Shown: positions 1 to 8,221, counted from the stretch's first letter. The stretch: 64,000 bases of DNA from an uncultured Kiritimatiellota bacterium (GCA_934643865.1 CAKUCX010000008.1:10118-74117), one strand, 5' to 3'. The notes: generated from the letters alone by a model not told the origin. Numbers and translations: made by a program.

Positions 1-1331
1 TAGAGGTCCCAGTTCTCCTTCGGCTTGCCGGGATGCGCGACCGTCAGGGTGTTGGTGATCGCCGTGAACATGCGCGCGGTGTCGAACGTCCAGCCCTTCA
101 GGTAGGCGTCGACGACGACGGGGATCGCGTGGTTGCCGACCATGCAGTCAACGTTTTTGCCGCCGTAGCTCATCACCGGGAGGCGTCCGAAGGCGCGGTC
201 GTGCGCAAGCACGCTGGAGATGAAGGGGCCGACGATCTCGGGGACGGCGATCGTGTACCACGGATGCGCGGCGCGGAAGGTATCCCAGAGCGAGAGCGTG
301 GTCAGATAGGTTCCGTCCGCGCTCTGCGCGACCCGGTTGTCCGCGCCGCGGTAGCGGCCGTCGGCGTCCGCCCAGTCGTTCGGCTGGAGGTAGAGGTGGT
401 AGAGGGCCGTGTACCAGTTCCGCTTCTGGTCGTCCGAACCCGCGCACGCCGAACGCGCGAAAAGCGCGTTCCACTTCGCCCGCGCCGCGCGCCGGACAGC
501 CTCGAAGTCCCAGCCGGGGATGGCGTCCGCCAGATTCGCCCGGGCGGCCGCGCCGTCCACCGTGGAGTACGCGGCCTTGACGAGCAGCGGTTCCGCGCCG
601 GCTGCGAAGGCGATGACGTAGCGCGGCGCCTCGTCCTTCGTCCCCAGCGTGCCGGGGATGCGCGTGATCGTCTGCCAGTCGCGGTTGAAGGCGAGCGCGT
701 AGCCGATGCGCCGCTTGGAGATCCAGCCCGTCCGCCAGTGGTCGCCGAACAGCTCCCGGCGTCCGGCGACCTGCGCCCTGGCGTCGGACGTGCGGACGCC
801 GACCTTGGCGGGGTCCGCCATGTACACGCGCCTCCCCTGCCCAAACGGCAGGTTGACGAGCACCTTCACGACGCCGCCGGCGCCGCCCGCGATGCGGTAG
901 AGCGCGGCCCGCTTCGCCGCCGCGATCTCGACTTCGAGGCCGTCGTCCGGCTGCACTACCCGGTAATGGCCCGGCGCCGCCCGTTCGGACGCCTTGTCGA
1001 TCGCCCGCCGCGCCGGCATCGCCCCCAGCTCGCCCGTGAACGGCAGGATCTGCACATCGCCGTAGTCGGGGCATCCCGTCCCCGAGAGGTGCGTCAGGGA
1101 ATACCCCAGCACGGACGCGTCGCGATGCTGGTAGCCCGAGCAGTACGCCCAGTCGTCGCAGCCCGTGTCGGGCCCCGCCTGGACCATGCCGAACGGGCAC
1201 GCCGCCGCCGGATGCGTATGCCCCGTCCCCGCCGTGCCCGTGAACGGATCCACATACGCCGCGAGATCGTCGGCGGGCGCGGACAGCAGAACGCACCATC
1301 CCGCAAGAACGCCAAGGGCTTTTCTGTTCAT
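1..1331 (-). CDS. GH92 alpha-mannosidase, secreted, C-terminus outside window
   Basis: This is the N-terminal 443 residues of a glycoside hydrolase family 92 exo-alpha-mannosidase; the rest lies beyond the left edge. A signal peptide (about residues 1-24) is followed by the family's opening signature VDPFTGTAGTGHTHPAAACP and then FGMVQAGPDT. HLSGTG, SLWDTFRAAHPW and GNHAIPVVVDAYLKG follow in the usual order. GH92 enzymes remove alpha-linked mannose from N-glycans or mannans by a calcium-dependent inverting mechanism. The ATG at 1331 has AAGGAGAG upstream. The gene starts 45 bp after the LamG gene on the same strand and is probably co-transcribed with it. With the nearby GH99-like enzyme and sialidase it suggests host N-glycan use. 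The family call is firm; the exact linkage is not known. Confidence 0.9.
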   Translation of the reverse strand, partial: MNRKALGVLAGWCVLLSAPADDLAAYVDPFTGTAGTGHTHPAAACPFGMVQAGPDTGCDDWAYCSGYQHRDASVLGYSLTHLSGTGCPDYGDVQILPFTGELGAMPARRAIDKASERAAPGHYRVVQPDDGLEVEIAAAKRAALYRIAGGAGGVVKVLVNLPFGQGRRVYMADPAKVGVRTSDARAQVAGRRELFGDHWRTGWISKRRIGYALAFNRDWQTITRIPGTLGTKDEAPRYVIAFAAGAEPLLVKAAYSTVDGAAARANLADAIPGWDFEAVRRAARAKWNALFARSACAGSDDQKRNWYTALYHLYLQPNDWADADGRYRGADNRVAQSADGTYLTTLSLWDTFRAAHPWYTIAVPEIVGPFISSVLAHDRAFGRLPVMSYGGKNVDCMVGNHAIPVVVDAYLKGWTFDTARMFTAITNTLTVAHPGKPKENWDL

Positions 1332-1376
1332 TTTCTCTCCTTGTCCATAAGGCTCGCCCGTCACCGGCCGCCCGGC

Positions 1377-3017
1377 TCAGCGCACGAGGATGCACGTCCC
1401 CGCTCCGAGAATCCGCAGGAACTGCTCGGGCGGCAGGGCGCGGCGCGTGATGCGGACTTCGTCGAGGTTTCCGTTGAAGACCTGATACCCGGCGCTATCG
1501 CCGCCCACGCGGATCTCCGACGCGTCACCCTTCATCGTGCAGTTCGCGGCGGACACGACCTGCCGGTAGTCCACATACCCCTTCAGCGCCTTCGCCTCGG
1601 CGTCGTAGACGTAGGCGAGATGGTGCCAGTCTCCGTCGTCCCAGCACTTCTCCGCATAGAGGTCGCCCCCGACCATGCCGTCGACGCGAAAGAGCATCTT
1701 GCGGTTCTCGCCGTTCAGAAGCACCTTGAAATTGTACTGCTTGAAAAGCGCGAAGGAATGGCGGTACACGTTCCCTTCCGCCGGCTTGCTCGTCGCACCG
1801 TGTGTGCGGAAAAAGATCTCAAGCGTGAAGCTGCGCGATGCGAGCGGATCGTCCGTGTCGTCCGCGATCGTGAACGTGCAGCCCTTCCCCGCGTCGTTCG
1901 TGCAGGAGAAGAACGACCCCGCGTTCTTCGCCAGATCGCCCGCCTGGGCATCCCGCAGCAGGGACGTGCCCCAGACCTCGTTGGTCTGCCACAGCCTATC
2001 CGTCAGGCCTTCGTAGACGATTTTCCGCACAGTGCCTGTGGCCGAATCGTAGACCGACATCAGCGTGGGCGAGACGCCGCCGTCGCCGAAGTCCGTCTCG
2101 CAGGCGAGGTGGACGAACGTGTCGGCGTCTGCAAACCGGCGCGGCCCCGCCAGGCGCAGGAACTGCGACACGTCCAGCGCCTCGTCCGAAATGCGCACCT
2201 CGTCGATTTCGCCGTTGAACCGCCGCGTGTTGTGCAGGTCGTTGCCGCCGATCAGCAGACGGCTCGTCACGGGATGGTCGAACCCCACGGCCGGAAGCGC
2301 GTCCGTGCCAAGGAGACTTTCGTTGACCTGCGCATAGTCGACGTAGGCACGCGCCGTCTGCTTCCCGAAGTCGAACACCACGGCCACATGGTGCCAGCGG
2401 CCGTCGTTCACCAGGGGCGTTTTCTGCCCGTTGCCCCAGCCAATCCCCTTCGTCGTTCCGTCGGCCCGCTTGACCGAACAGCGGAAGAACAGGCGCGCCT
2501 CGTAGAGCGCGAGCATCCACGTCGCCTGGAACGATGCGTTCTCCTTGTGGATGATCGGCATCATGTACGCACTCGCCTGCACGATGTCGGCGGGCACGCG
2601 CACGAAGGCCTCCAGCGTCAGGTTCGTGATGGCCCGCAGACGCGCCTCCTCGGCCGCCGTCGGCGACACGAGCAGGTAGCCGCCCTGCGTGTCCGCCGCG
2701 TTCTTCTGGTGGAAGTGGAGCGCCCGCGCGTTGTCCGCCAGCCGTCCCGAGACCGGGTCGTAGACGGGCAGGTTGGACGGCGCGCCGTTTGTGTAGGACG
2801 GCAGATAGACGCTCCCGGGCGTCTCGTATGTCGCCGTGCCGTTGATCGTCTTGGGCCACGCGAGGTAGCCGCCCGCGCTGTTCGTCACGGCGGTTCCATA
2901 GTCCGTCGGCGCCGGGGCCTCCCGGTCCTCAAAGCGATACCACGCCACGGTCTCCGCCCGCACGGCGGCGGCCAGCAGAAGCGCGCATACAGCGAGGCGC
3001 ATGGAGAGTTGAGACAT
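1377..3017 (-). CDS. Secreted protein with two LamG (concanavalin A-like) domains
   Basis: This 546-residue protein has a signal peptide (MSQLSMRLAVCALLLAAAVRA) and two LamG/concanavalin A-like jelly-roll domains. The first, about residues 30-250, includes GRWHHVAVVFD and GEIDEVRISDEAL. The second, about 320-540, includes GDWHHLAYVYD and GNLDEVRITRRAL. Such domains usually bind carbohydrate and no catalytic motif is visible, so a glycan-binding or surface role for the following GH92 enzyme is plausible. The protein ends in AGTCILVR, a tail type shared with two other surface proteins in the window. The start at 3017 is chosen for the signal peptide and an upstream AAGGGAAG. A longer in-frame start at 3110 would put a poor, arginine-rich leader ahead of the signal peptide. 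Confidence 0.85.
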   Translation of the reverse strand: MSQLSMRLAVCALLLAAAVRAETVAWYRFEDREAPAPTDYGTAVTNSAGGYLAWPKTINGTATYETPGSVYLPSYTNGAPSNLPVYDPVSGRLADNARALHFHQKNAADTQGGYLLVSPTAAEEARLRAITNLTLEAFVRVPADIVQASAYMMPIIHKENASFQATWMLALYEARLFFRCSVKRADGTTKGIGWGNGQKTPLVNDGRWHHVAVVFDFGKQTARAYVDYAQVNESLLGTDALPAVGFDHPVTSRLLIGGNDLHNTRRFNGEIDEVRISDEALDVSQFLRLAGPRRFADADTFVHLACETDFGDGGVSPTLMSVYDSATGTVRKIVYEGLTDRLWQTNEVWGTSLLRDAQAGDLAKNAGSFFSCTNDAGKGCTFTIADDTDDPLASRSFTLEIFFRTHGATSKPAEGNVYRHSFALFKQYNFKVLLNGENRKMLFRVDGMVGGDLYAEKCWDDGDWHHLAYVYDAEAKALKGYVDYRQVVSAANCTMKGDASEIRVGGDSAGYQVFNGNLDEVRITRRALPPEQFLRILGAGTCILVR

Positions 3018-3100
3018 GTCTTCCCTTTCGTTTGCAGATGACGACGCACGGCAAGGGGACATCGCCGCGCGGCCACGCGGCAGCCCCAATGTACGGTGTA

Positions 3101-3129
3101 ATTCTACCATTTACCCCCCTCCCCGTCAA
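3101..3129 (-). promoter_or_regulatory. Sigma70-type promoter of the LamG/GH92 operon
   Basis: On the minus strand TTGACG (3129-3124) is followed, after exactly 17 bp, by TAGAAT (3106-3101) with TGG just ahead. This is a near-consensus promoter about 80 bp upstream of the LamG start codon. Confidence 0.75.
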
Positions 3130-3132
3130 ACA

Positions 3133-3171
3133 CGCCAGAATCCGCCCGGAGATTCGCCAGAATCCGCCCGG
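3133..3171. repeat. 17-bp direct repeat, 22-bp period, between divergent promoters
   Basis: CGCCAGAATCCGCCCGG occurs perfectly at 3133-3149 and 3155-3171. The 22-bp spacing is two helical turns. It lies between the promoter of the LamG/GH92 operon and that of the GH99-like gene, as a binding site for a shared regulator would. A short palindrome (CCCGG-GAA-CCGGG) overlaps its right end. Confidence 0.7.
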
Positions 3172-3202
3172 GAACCGGGCCCGAAAGGTATATATATAGC
3201 GC

Positions 3203-3232
3203 TTGAAGCGTGACGCGGGGTTGTGGTAGTAT
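3203..3232 (+). promoter_or_regulatory. Promoter of the GH99-like gene, near-leaderless
   Basis: TTGAAG (3203-3208), 18 bp, then TAGTAT (3227-3232) preceded by TGG. The start codon is only 9 nt after the -10 and no Shine-Dalgarno sequence is visible, so the mRNA would have almost no leader. Confidence 0.5.
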
Positions 3233-3241
3233 CGCTGCATC

Positions 3242-4327
3242 ATGAAACGATCAAACATCATCCTTCTTGGCGCGCTCGCGCTCGCGGCGGGCGTGCAGGC
3301 GCAGGTGCGCGTGGGCGCGGTCAACTGGGACTGCGCGGTGCCGCGCGGGACCTACTTCGGGAATGCGACGGCGAATTCGCTCGGGCCCGCGCACTGGCGC
3401 GACCGCACGCCCTACTACGCGCAGGTGACCGGCAAGGACCAGATCAACATCCCCTACCGCACGCTCGCCGAATACGAGACCGAGCTGCGCTACGCGATCG
3501 AGGCGGGCATCGACTACTTCGCCTACTGCTGGTACGACCGCAACCCCAACCAGACGCCCGACCCCGACCACGCCTGCTCGGCCTGCGGGCATCTCCAGGA
3601 GATCACCTACGCGCGGCTCATGCACGCCAAGAGCATCCTCCGCGAGAAGATCCGCCTCTGCGCGATCCTCGTGGCGGCGCACCCGTACTCCGACGTCGAA
3701 CTCACCGACCTTGCGCTTGAGATGCGCGAGCCGTGGTACGAGAAGGCCGGCGGGCGGCCGCTCGTCTACTACGGCTTCACGCGAAAGGGCGACGTCGCCC
3801 GGCGCCTGCGCGCGATCTGCCGGAAGCTCGGCGTGGCGGAGCCCTTCATCGCGTTCATGGACAACAACCCCAAGACGATCGCCCGCCTGGGCGCGGAGAA
3901 GGCGGTCGACGCCGCCTGCACCTACGCGAACGTCTGCTCGGGGACATTCCGCGAGATGGTCGACGTGATGCTGGCGCGCAACGCGACGCGCGCGTCGGCG
4001 GGGCTGCCGGTCGTGCCGCACCTCACGACGGGCTGGGACGGTCGCCCCCGCATCGAGCATCCGACGCCCTGGACGAAGAACGGGTACAATCCCACGTGGA
4101 CGTATGCGAGCGCGCAGAGCGAGGAGGACTTCACATACGCGGCGACGCGGCTCAAGGCATGGATGGAGGCGAACGCCGCGTCCTGCCCGACAGGCCATGT
4201 GCTCGTGTTCGCCTGGAACGAGTTCGAGGAGGGCGGCTGGATCTGCCCGAACATCGGCGCGGACGGCAGGCCCGACACGCGGCGCGTGAAGTGGTTCCGG
4301 GCCGCGAGCGACATCTTGAAGCGCTAG
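3242..4327 (+). CDS. Secreted GH99/WbsX-like glycoside hydrolase
   Basis: This 361-residue protein has a signal peptide (residues 1-20, ending VQAQ) and then a TIM-barrel of the GH99-like/WbsX type. Recognisable stretches are IDYFAYCWYDRNPNQTPDPD (about 95-114) and, near the C-terminus, VFAWNEFEEGGWICPN (about 320-335). The WNEFxEGGW motif holds the likely catalytic acids of this family, whose characterised members include endo-alpha-mannosidases and mannanases. The gene is divergent from the LamG/GH92 operon and close to a sialidase, so a part in breaking down mannose-rich host or dietary glycans is likely. GH71-like or uncharacterised GH99-related activity cannot be excluded. Confidence 0.75.
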   Translation: MKRSNIILLGALALAAGVQAQVRVGAVNWDCAVPRGTYFGNATANSLGPAHWRDRTPYYAQVTGKDQINIPYRTLAEYETELRYAIEAGIDYFAYCWYDRNPNQTPDPDHACSACGHLQEITYARLMHAKSILREKIRLCAILVAAHPYSDVELTDLALEMREPWYEKAGGRPLVYYGFTRKGDVARRLRAICRKLGVAEPFIAFMDNNPKTIARLGAEKAVDAACTYANVCSGTFREMVDVMLARNATRASAGLPVVPHLTTGWDGRPRIEHPTPWTKNGYNPTWTYASAQSEEDFTYAATRLKAWMEANAASCPTGHVLVFAWNEFEEGGWICPNIGADGRPDTRRVKWFRAASDILKR

Positions 4328-4522
4328 GCGCCGGGCCGGCGCGCACGGCGGAAACGTCCAGAAAGGGGAAAGCCATGAAGACCTTGCTGCTCTTCGCATC
4401 TCTCATGTCCGCCGGCGCCGCATGGGCGGCGGCGGATTGCGCGCGGGCCGCCGAGGACGTCGGCCCCTACCAAAGTCCGGGGCCGTCGGTTCGGGGCCGT
4501 CCGCGCCACGCGCAGGGGAAAA

Positions 4523-4531
4523 TGATATACT
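4523..4531 (+). promoter_or_regulatory. Extended -10 promoter upstream of the sialidase
   Basis: TGATATACT is an extended -10 element. It lies inside the decayed reading frame and drives the sialidase region. An ATG follows 6 nt after it. Confidence 0.5.
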
Positions 4532-4537
4532 GCCGGC

Positions 4538-4639
4538 ATGAATCTTGGAGACGTGAGAAGCTGCCTCGACTCGGCCGCCATTGTCCTTGCGCCGGATGGT
4601 ACGCGCAGCTATCGCCTTATCCGCAGCGAAATCGCATGA
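4538..4639 (+). CDS. Short leaderless frame ahead of sialidase (33 aa)
   Basis: A 33-codon frame starts 6 nt after the -10 element TGATATACT, the same spacing seen at other leaderless genes here. It begins MNLGDVRSCLDSAAIVLAPD and ends 52 bp before the sialidase ATG. I recognise no homologue. It could be a leader peptide for the sialidase transcript, the stub of a truncated gene, or chance. Confidence 0.3.
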   Translation: MNLGDVRSCLDSAAIVLAPDGTRSYRLIRSEIA

Positions 4640-4691
4640 ACGTCCCGCAACGGTATTCCATTCCGCACAGGCAAGACAGGAGGAAAACGAC

Positions 4692-5990
4692 ATGACGAAG
4701 ATGACCGGCAAAGGGAGGATCGCGGCACTGGCCGTGCTGGCCGCCTGCACGCATCCTGCGGTTTCAGGGCAGATGGACCGATGCGTCTACGAGGCGTTCG
4801 TGAGGTCTGTCGGGGACATCCCGCCCGTCATCCGCACGGACGGCCTTGAAGCCTATTCGTCGAACCGACTTGACTATGCGCTGATGAACGGCTTGGCGAT
4901 GACGCGCGGCGGGCGGATCTACCTCAACTGGATTTCGGGAGGGGACGGCGCCGGGTCGTTCACGGCGGGAAACTGGAGCGATGACGGCGGCAGGACCTGG
5001 ACGGACGTCAACCTGGTCATCGACGGCCATGACGGCACCTATACGGACCGCAACAACATCATCGGCACCTACTGGCTCGATCCGGACGGCCGTCTGCGCC
5101 TGTACACCGACCAGTCGCTGTTCCACTACGACCGGCGCGCGGGCGTCTGGGAGTCCGTCTGCGAGAATCCGGACGCGGCCCGCCCCGTCTGGTCGAAACC
5201 GCGCCGCCTGTGCGACGGTCATGTCATGAACAAGCCCATCGTGCTGCGAAACGGCGAGTGGGCGTTCTCGGCCTACCTCAACGACTGTGGCGTCTTCGGA
5301 AAGGGTGCGCCGAGCGTGGGCGGGGCGTTCGCGGAACTCGACCCGTTCCGTGGCTCGACCTGCTATGTGTCGTCCGACCGGGGCCGGACGTGGACGCGGC
5401 GCGGCGCCGTGAAGTTCCCGGGATCGGACTGGCAGGAAACGCAGCTGCTCGAACGGAAGGACGGCACGCTCCGTGTCTTCAGCCGCGTGTGCGTCGAACG
5501 GGCGGAGGACGGAAAGAAGATCGGCTGCCTGATGGCCAGCGATTCCCGTGACGGAGGATGGACCTGGAGCCCGCCGCGCACCCTGCCGACGATGGACAAC
5601 GTGAATGCGCGTTTCCAGATCGTGCGGCTTGCGAGCGGACGCCTGCTGTTCGTCTGCCACGGACGCCCCGAAGAGGGCGGGAAGGACGGCGTCGGGCGTG
5701 TCCGCCTCTCGGCCTACCTTTCCGACGACGACGGGGAGAGCTGGAAGGGTGGCCTCGTCCTCGACCCGACCTTCGGATCCTACCCGGATGTCGTCCAGGC
5801 TCCCGACGGCACCATCTGCGTCGCGCACGACCACGGCCGCGGGAGCGAGGCCGAAATCTGGTTCCACCGCTTTACGGAGGATGACGTTCTGGCCGGGAAG
5901 GTCGTCTCGCCGGACAGCCGCCTCGGTACGGTCGCCTTTCGCGCGATGGCGTCGGAACGGAACAAGAGGCGGTTCCCGGGGCGGAAATGA
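4692..5990 (+). CDS. Lipoprotein sialidase (exo-alpha-sialidase, GH33-like)
   Basis: This 432-residue protein carries several Asp-box (BNR) repeats typical of the sialidase beta-propeller: SDDGGRTWTD, SSDRGRTWTR, SRDGGWTWSP and SDDDGESWKG. Sialidases release terminal sialic acid from glycoproteins and mucin. A lipobox (LAVLAAC, Cys at residue 19) indicates a lipid-anchored, exported protein. The start at 4692 is set by AGGAGG eight bases upstream; an upstream in-frame ATG at 4581 would destroy the signal sequence. Its neighbours GH99-like and GH92 suggest stepwise trimming of sialylated N-glycans. Some BNR proteins are not true sialidases, and the full arginine triad was not mapped. Confidence 0.75.
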   Translation: MTKMTGKGRIAALAVLAACTHPAVSGQMDRCVYEAFVRSVGDIPPVIRTDGLEAYSSNRLDYALMNGLAMTRGGRIYLNWISGGDGAGSFTAGNWSDDGGRTWTDVNLVIDGHDGTYTDRNNIIGTYWLDPDGRLRLYTDQSLFHYDRRAGVWESVCENPDAARPVWSKPRRLCDGHVMNKPIVLRNGEWAFSAYLNDCGVFGKGAPSVGGAFAELDPFRGSTCYVSSDRGRTWTRRGAVKFPGSDWQETQLLERKDGTLRVFSRVCVERAEDGKKIGCLMASDSRDGGWTWSPPRTLPTMDNVNARFQIVRLASGRLLFVCHGRPEEGGKDGVGRVRLSAYLSDDDGESWKGGLVLDPTFGSYPDVVQAPDGTICVAHDHGRGSEAEIWFHRFTEDDVLAGKVVSPDSRLGTVAFRAMASERNKRRFPGRK

Positions 5991-6029
5991 GACCCTCCCG
6001 GCCGGAACGGCGGCGGGGCGCGGCGGGAG

Positions 6030-6058
6030 TTGACCCGATGCCGCAACTGTGCGATAAT
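6030..6058 (+). promoter_or_regulatory. Sigma70 promoter of the DUF1080 lipoprotein
   Basis: TTGACC (6030-6035), exactly 17 bp, then GATAAT (6053-6058). This is the clearest -35/-10 pair in the window, about 44 bp before the start codon. Confidence 0.8.
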
Positions 6059-6062
6059 TGAA

Positions 6063-6078
6063 CCGTTTCATGAAACGG
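6063..6078. promoter_or_regulatory. Perfect 16-bp palindrome, candidate operator
   Basis: CCGTTTCATGAAACGG is a perfect palindrome starting 5 bp after the -10, over the expected transcription start. This is a classic repressor position. The form resembles operators of dimeric helix-turn-helix regulators, but the regulator is unknown. Confidence 0.6.
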
Positions 6079-6101
6079 AGAACAAGGAAGGACAGGATAC
6101 A

Positions 6102-7166
6102 ATGAACAAGATCGTCAGGAATCTGCTGGCGGCGGGCGTGGTTTCCGCCGGAATGATGGGGTTTGCCGGCTGCACCGCGCCGTGCGCGTGCAAGCCGACG
6201 TCGAACGACTGCGGCTGCGCAAAGGACGCCTGCGCGTGCGCCGACTGCACCTGCAGGGGCGCGGAGGGCCGCTGGGCGATCCAGAAGCCGGGCGCGTTCT
6301 GGCTCGGCATCTGCCGGAAGGACGGCACGCCGAAGGCGAAGCTCCTCTGGGGCGGCGGCTCGCCGAACCCGCAGACGGACGTCAAGATCGACGGCGCGAC
6401 CGCGACGATGCGCCAGTGCCTGAAGGGCGACAAGGACCCCGCCAAGGCCCGCTTCCGCGTGACGACGCTCAAGGCGAACGGCGCGTGCGCCGACGTCACG
6501 TTCGTGACGACGGACGGCACGGGCAAGGAACTTTCCCGCGAGACGGCGAAGGCGAAGCGCATCCCCGCGCTGCCGCCCGCGCCCGACCGCGCGAAGGCCG
6601 TCTACGGCGCGCCCATCGACCTCCTCGCGGACGGCATCGCCGGCTGGGAGACGATGAACCCGAAGGCCCACTTCGGCTGGAGCGTGAAGGACGGCGTCCT
6701 CTCGAACCGCATCAAGCGCAAGGCGGACGGCAAGCCCGACGGCCACGGCGCAAACCTGAAGACGAAGCGCGCCGACTTCTTCGACTTCAAGCTCTCCTAC
6801 GACGTGAGGGTGCTGCCGGGCTGCAACTCGGGCGTCTACCTGCGCGGCATCTACGAGATCCAGGTGCTTGACAGCTACGGCAAGCCCGTCGACTGCCACA
6901 ACATGGCGGCCCTCTACGGGCGCATCACGCCGCGCGTCGCGGCCGAGAAGCCGGCGAACGAATGGCAGCACGTCGACGTCACGCTCTACAAGCGCCACGT
7001 GACGGTCGTCCTCAACGGCGTGAACATCATCGACAACCAGCCGGTCCTCGGCTGCACGGGCGGCGCGATCACGAGCGACGAGTTCGTGAAGGGGCCGCTC
7101 TACCTCCAGGGCGACCACTCCGACGCGGACTTCCGCAACATCGTCCTCACGCCGATCGTGAAGTAG
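6102..7166 (+). CDS. DUF1080 (3-keto-disaccharide hydrolase-like) lipoprotein
   Basis: This 354-residue protein has a lipobox (GMMGFAGC) followed by an unusual cysteine-rich linker with C-x-C and C-x-x-C pairs (residues about 23-50). The C-terminal half, from about residue 170, is a DUF1080/concanavalin A-like fold. Typical motifs are GWSVKDGVLSN, GCNSGVYLRGIYEIQVLDSY and NEWQHVDVTLYKRHVTVVLN. Family members include 3-keto-disaccharide hydrolases and glucanase-like proteins, and they abound in PVC bacteria. The start is chosen at 6102 because the signal peptide begins there; AAGGA lies about 12 bases upstream. It has its own promoter with a palindromic operator candidate. The cysteine linker could form disulfides or bind metal; that is inference. 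Confidence 0.75.
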   Translation: MNKIVRNLLAAGVVSAGMMGFAGCTAPCACKPTSNDCGCAKDACACADCTCRGAEGRWAIQKPGAFWLGICRKDGTPKAKLLWGGGSPNPQTDVKIDGATATMRQCLKGDKDPAKARFRVTTLKANGACADVTFVTTDGTGKELSRETAKAKRIPALPPAPDRAKAVYGAPIDLLADGIAGWETMNPKAHFGWSVKDGVLSNRIKRKADGKPDGHGANLKTKRADFFDFKLSYDVRVLPGCNSGVYLRGIYEIQVLDSYGKPVDCHNMAALYGRITPRVAAEKPANEWQHVDVTLYKRHVTVVLNGVNIIDNQPVLGCTGGAITSDEFVKGPLYLQGDHSDADFRNIVLTPIVK

Positions 7167-7171
7167 GGCCT

Positions 7172-7208
7172 GCCCGGCCGGCCCCCGGCGTTCGGCGGCG
7201 GGCCGGGC
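7172..7208 (+). terminator. Hairpin after the DUF1080 gene
   Basis: GCCCGGCC (7172-7179) pairs with GGCCGGGC (7201-7208) across a 21-nt loop. There is no clear U-tract, so it may be a weak terminator or a 3' stabilising hairpin. Confidence 0.4.
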
Positions 7209-7224
7209 CTGCGCTTGGGCGGAA

Positions 7225-8190
7225 ATGGGCGGCTACGTGGGAAGGCTCGCGCCCTCGCCGACGGGGGCGCTCCACCTTGGCAACGCGCGGACGTTCATGG
7301 TCGCGTGGCTGCGCGCGCGGGCGCAAGGCGGCAGCGTCATCCTGCGCATGGAGGACCTCGACCACCCGCGCGACAAGCCGGGCGCGGCGCGCGCGGCGGT
7401 GGAAGACCTGAAGTGGCTCGGCTTCGACTGGGACGCGGAATACACCCAAAGCGCGCGCACGACCCTCTACCGCGACGCGCTCGAACGCCTCCGCGCGGCG
7501 GGCCTGGCCTACCCCTGCGTCTGCTCGCGCAGGGACGTGGAGCGGGCGCAGTCCGCGCCCCATGCGGGCGAACAGCTCTTCTACCCGGGCACGTGCCGGG
7601 GCCGCTTCGCGTCATGGCGGGCGGCGCAGGCGTTTCTGCGGCAAGAGGCGGGCAAAGCGGGCGCGCCGCGTCTCCCGTGCTGGCGCTTCCGCGTCCCGGA
7701 GGGGACGGTCGTCCGCTTCGACGACGCCTTCGCGGGGCCGTTCGAGCAGGACGTCGCGGCCGCGCTCGGCGACTTCCCGCTCGCGCGCGAGGCGCACGGC
7801 GCGGGCTACACGCTCGCCGTGTCGGTCGACGACGCGGCGATGGGCGTCACCGAGGTCGTGCGGGGCGACGACCTCCTCGCCGCGACGCCCGCGCAAATCC
7901 TCGTCCACCGCGCGCTCGGCCATGCGCCGCCCGCGTTCTGCCACGTCCCGCTCGTCGTGGGGCCGGACGGCCGCCGCCTCGCGAAGCGCCACGGCGACAC
8001 GCGCATCGCGGCCTTCCGCGCGGCGGGCGCGGCCCCCGAGGCCGTCGTCGGCCGCCTCGCCGCGACGTGCGGCTGGGGCGACGGCTCGCCCCTTCCCCTC
8101 CGCGACCTTCTCCCGCTCTTCGCGCTCGGGACGATCCCGCGCGCGCCCGCCGTCTTCGCGGGCGCGGCGCGCGGGGGAAATATGCTATAA
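7225..8190 (+). CDS. gluQ: Glutamyl-Q tRNA(Asp) synthetase
   Basis: GluQRS is a GluRS paralogue without an anticodon-binding domain. It attaches glutamate to queuosine 34 of tRNA(Asp). The 321-residue length fits. Visible are the HIGH-type motif PSPTGALHLGNA (about 10-21), MEDLDHPR, the zinc-site cysteines in YPCVCSRRD (about 96) and YPGTC (about 121), and a KMSKS-like LAKRHGD (about 252). The protein ends shortly after, as expected for this family. The queuosine enzyme QueA is also encoded in the window (41694-42797). The promoter of purL overlaps the stop codon. Confidence 0.92.
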   Translation: MGGYVGRLAPSPTGALHLGNARTFMVAWLRARAQGGSVILRMEDLDHPRDKPGAARAAVEDLKWLGFDWDAEYTQSARTTLYRDALERLRAAGLAYPCVCSRRDVERAQSAPHAGEQLFYPGTCRGRFASWRAAQAFLRQEAGKAGAPRLPCWRFRVPEGTVVRFDDAFAGPFEQDVAAALGDFPLAREAHGAGYTLAVSVDDAAMGVTEVVRGDDLLAATPAQILVHRALGHAPPAFCHVPLVVGPDGRRLAKRHGDTRIAAFRAAGAAPEAVVGRLAATCGWGDGSPLPLRDLLPLFALGTIPRAPAVFAGAARGGNML

Positions 8191-8191
8191 T
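8183..8191 (+). promoter_or_regulatory. Extended -10 promoter of purL
   Basis: TGCTATAAT is an extended -10 that overlaps the gluQ stop codon, about 30 bp before the purL ATG. No good -35 is seen, as at most promoters of this type in the window. Confidence 0.65.
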
Positions 8192-8221
8192 CGCACTTCT
8201 GCCATTTCAACTCAGAGGCAC

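Larger units (their letters stand above)
4375..4695 (+). pseudogene. Probable remnant of a secreted-protein gene (signal peptide only)
   Basis: A good Shine-Dalgarno (AAAGGGGAAAG) precedes an ATG that encodes a clean signal peptide (MKTLLLFASLMSAGAAWAAA). After about 40 residues the frame loses any protein-like character and runs through a promoter and into the sialidase start, where it ends with an ATGA overlap. I read it as the 5' stub of a lost secreted enzyme. A real 106-residue protein is possible but less likely. Confidence 0.35.

Noticed and set aside
33..3041. A 1002-codon plus-strand frame over the GH92 and LamG genes
   Set aside because: It is a shadow frame. The minus-strand genes have signal peptides, ribosome-binding sites and family motifs.
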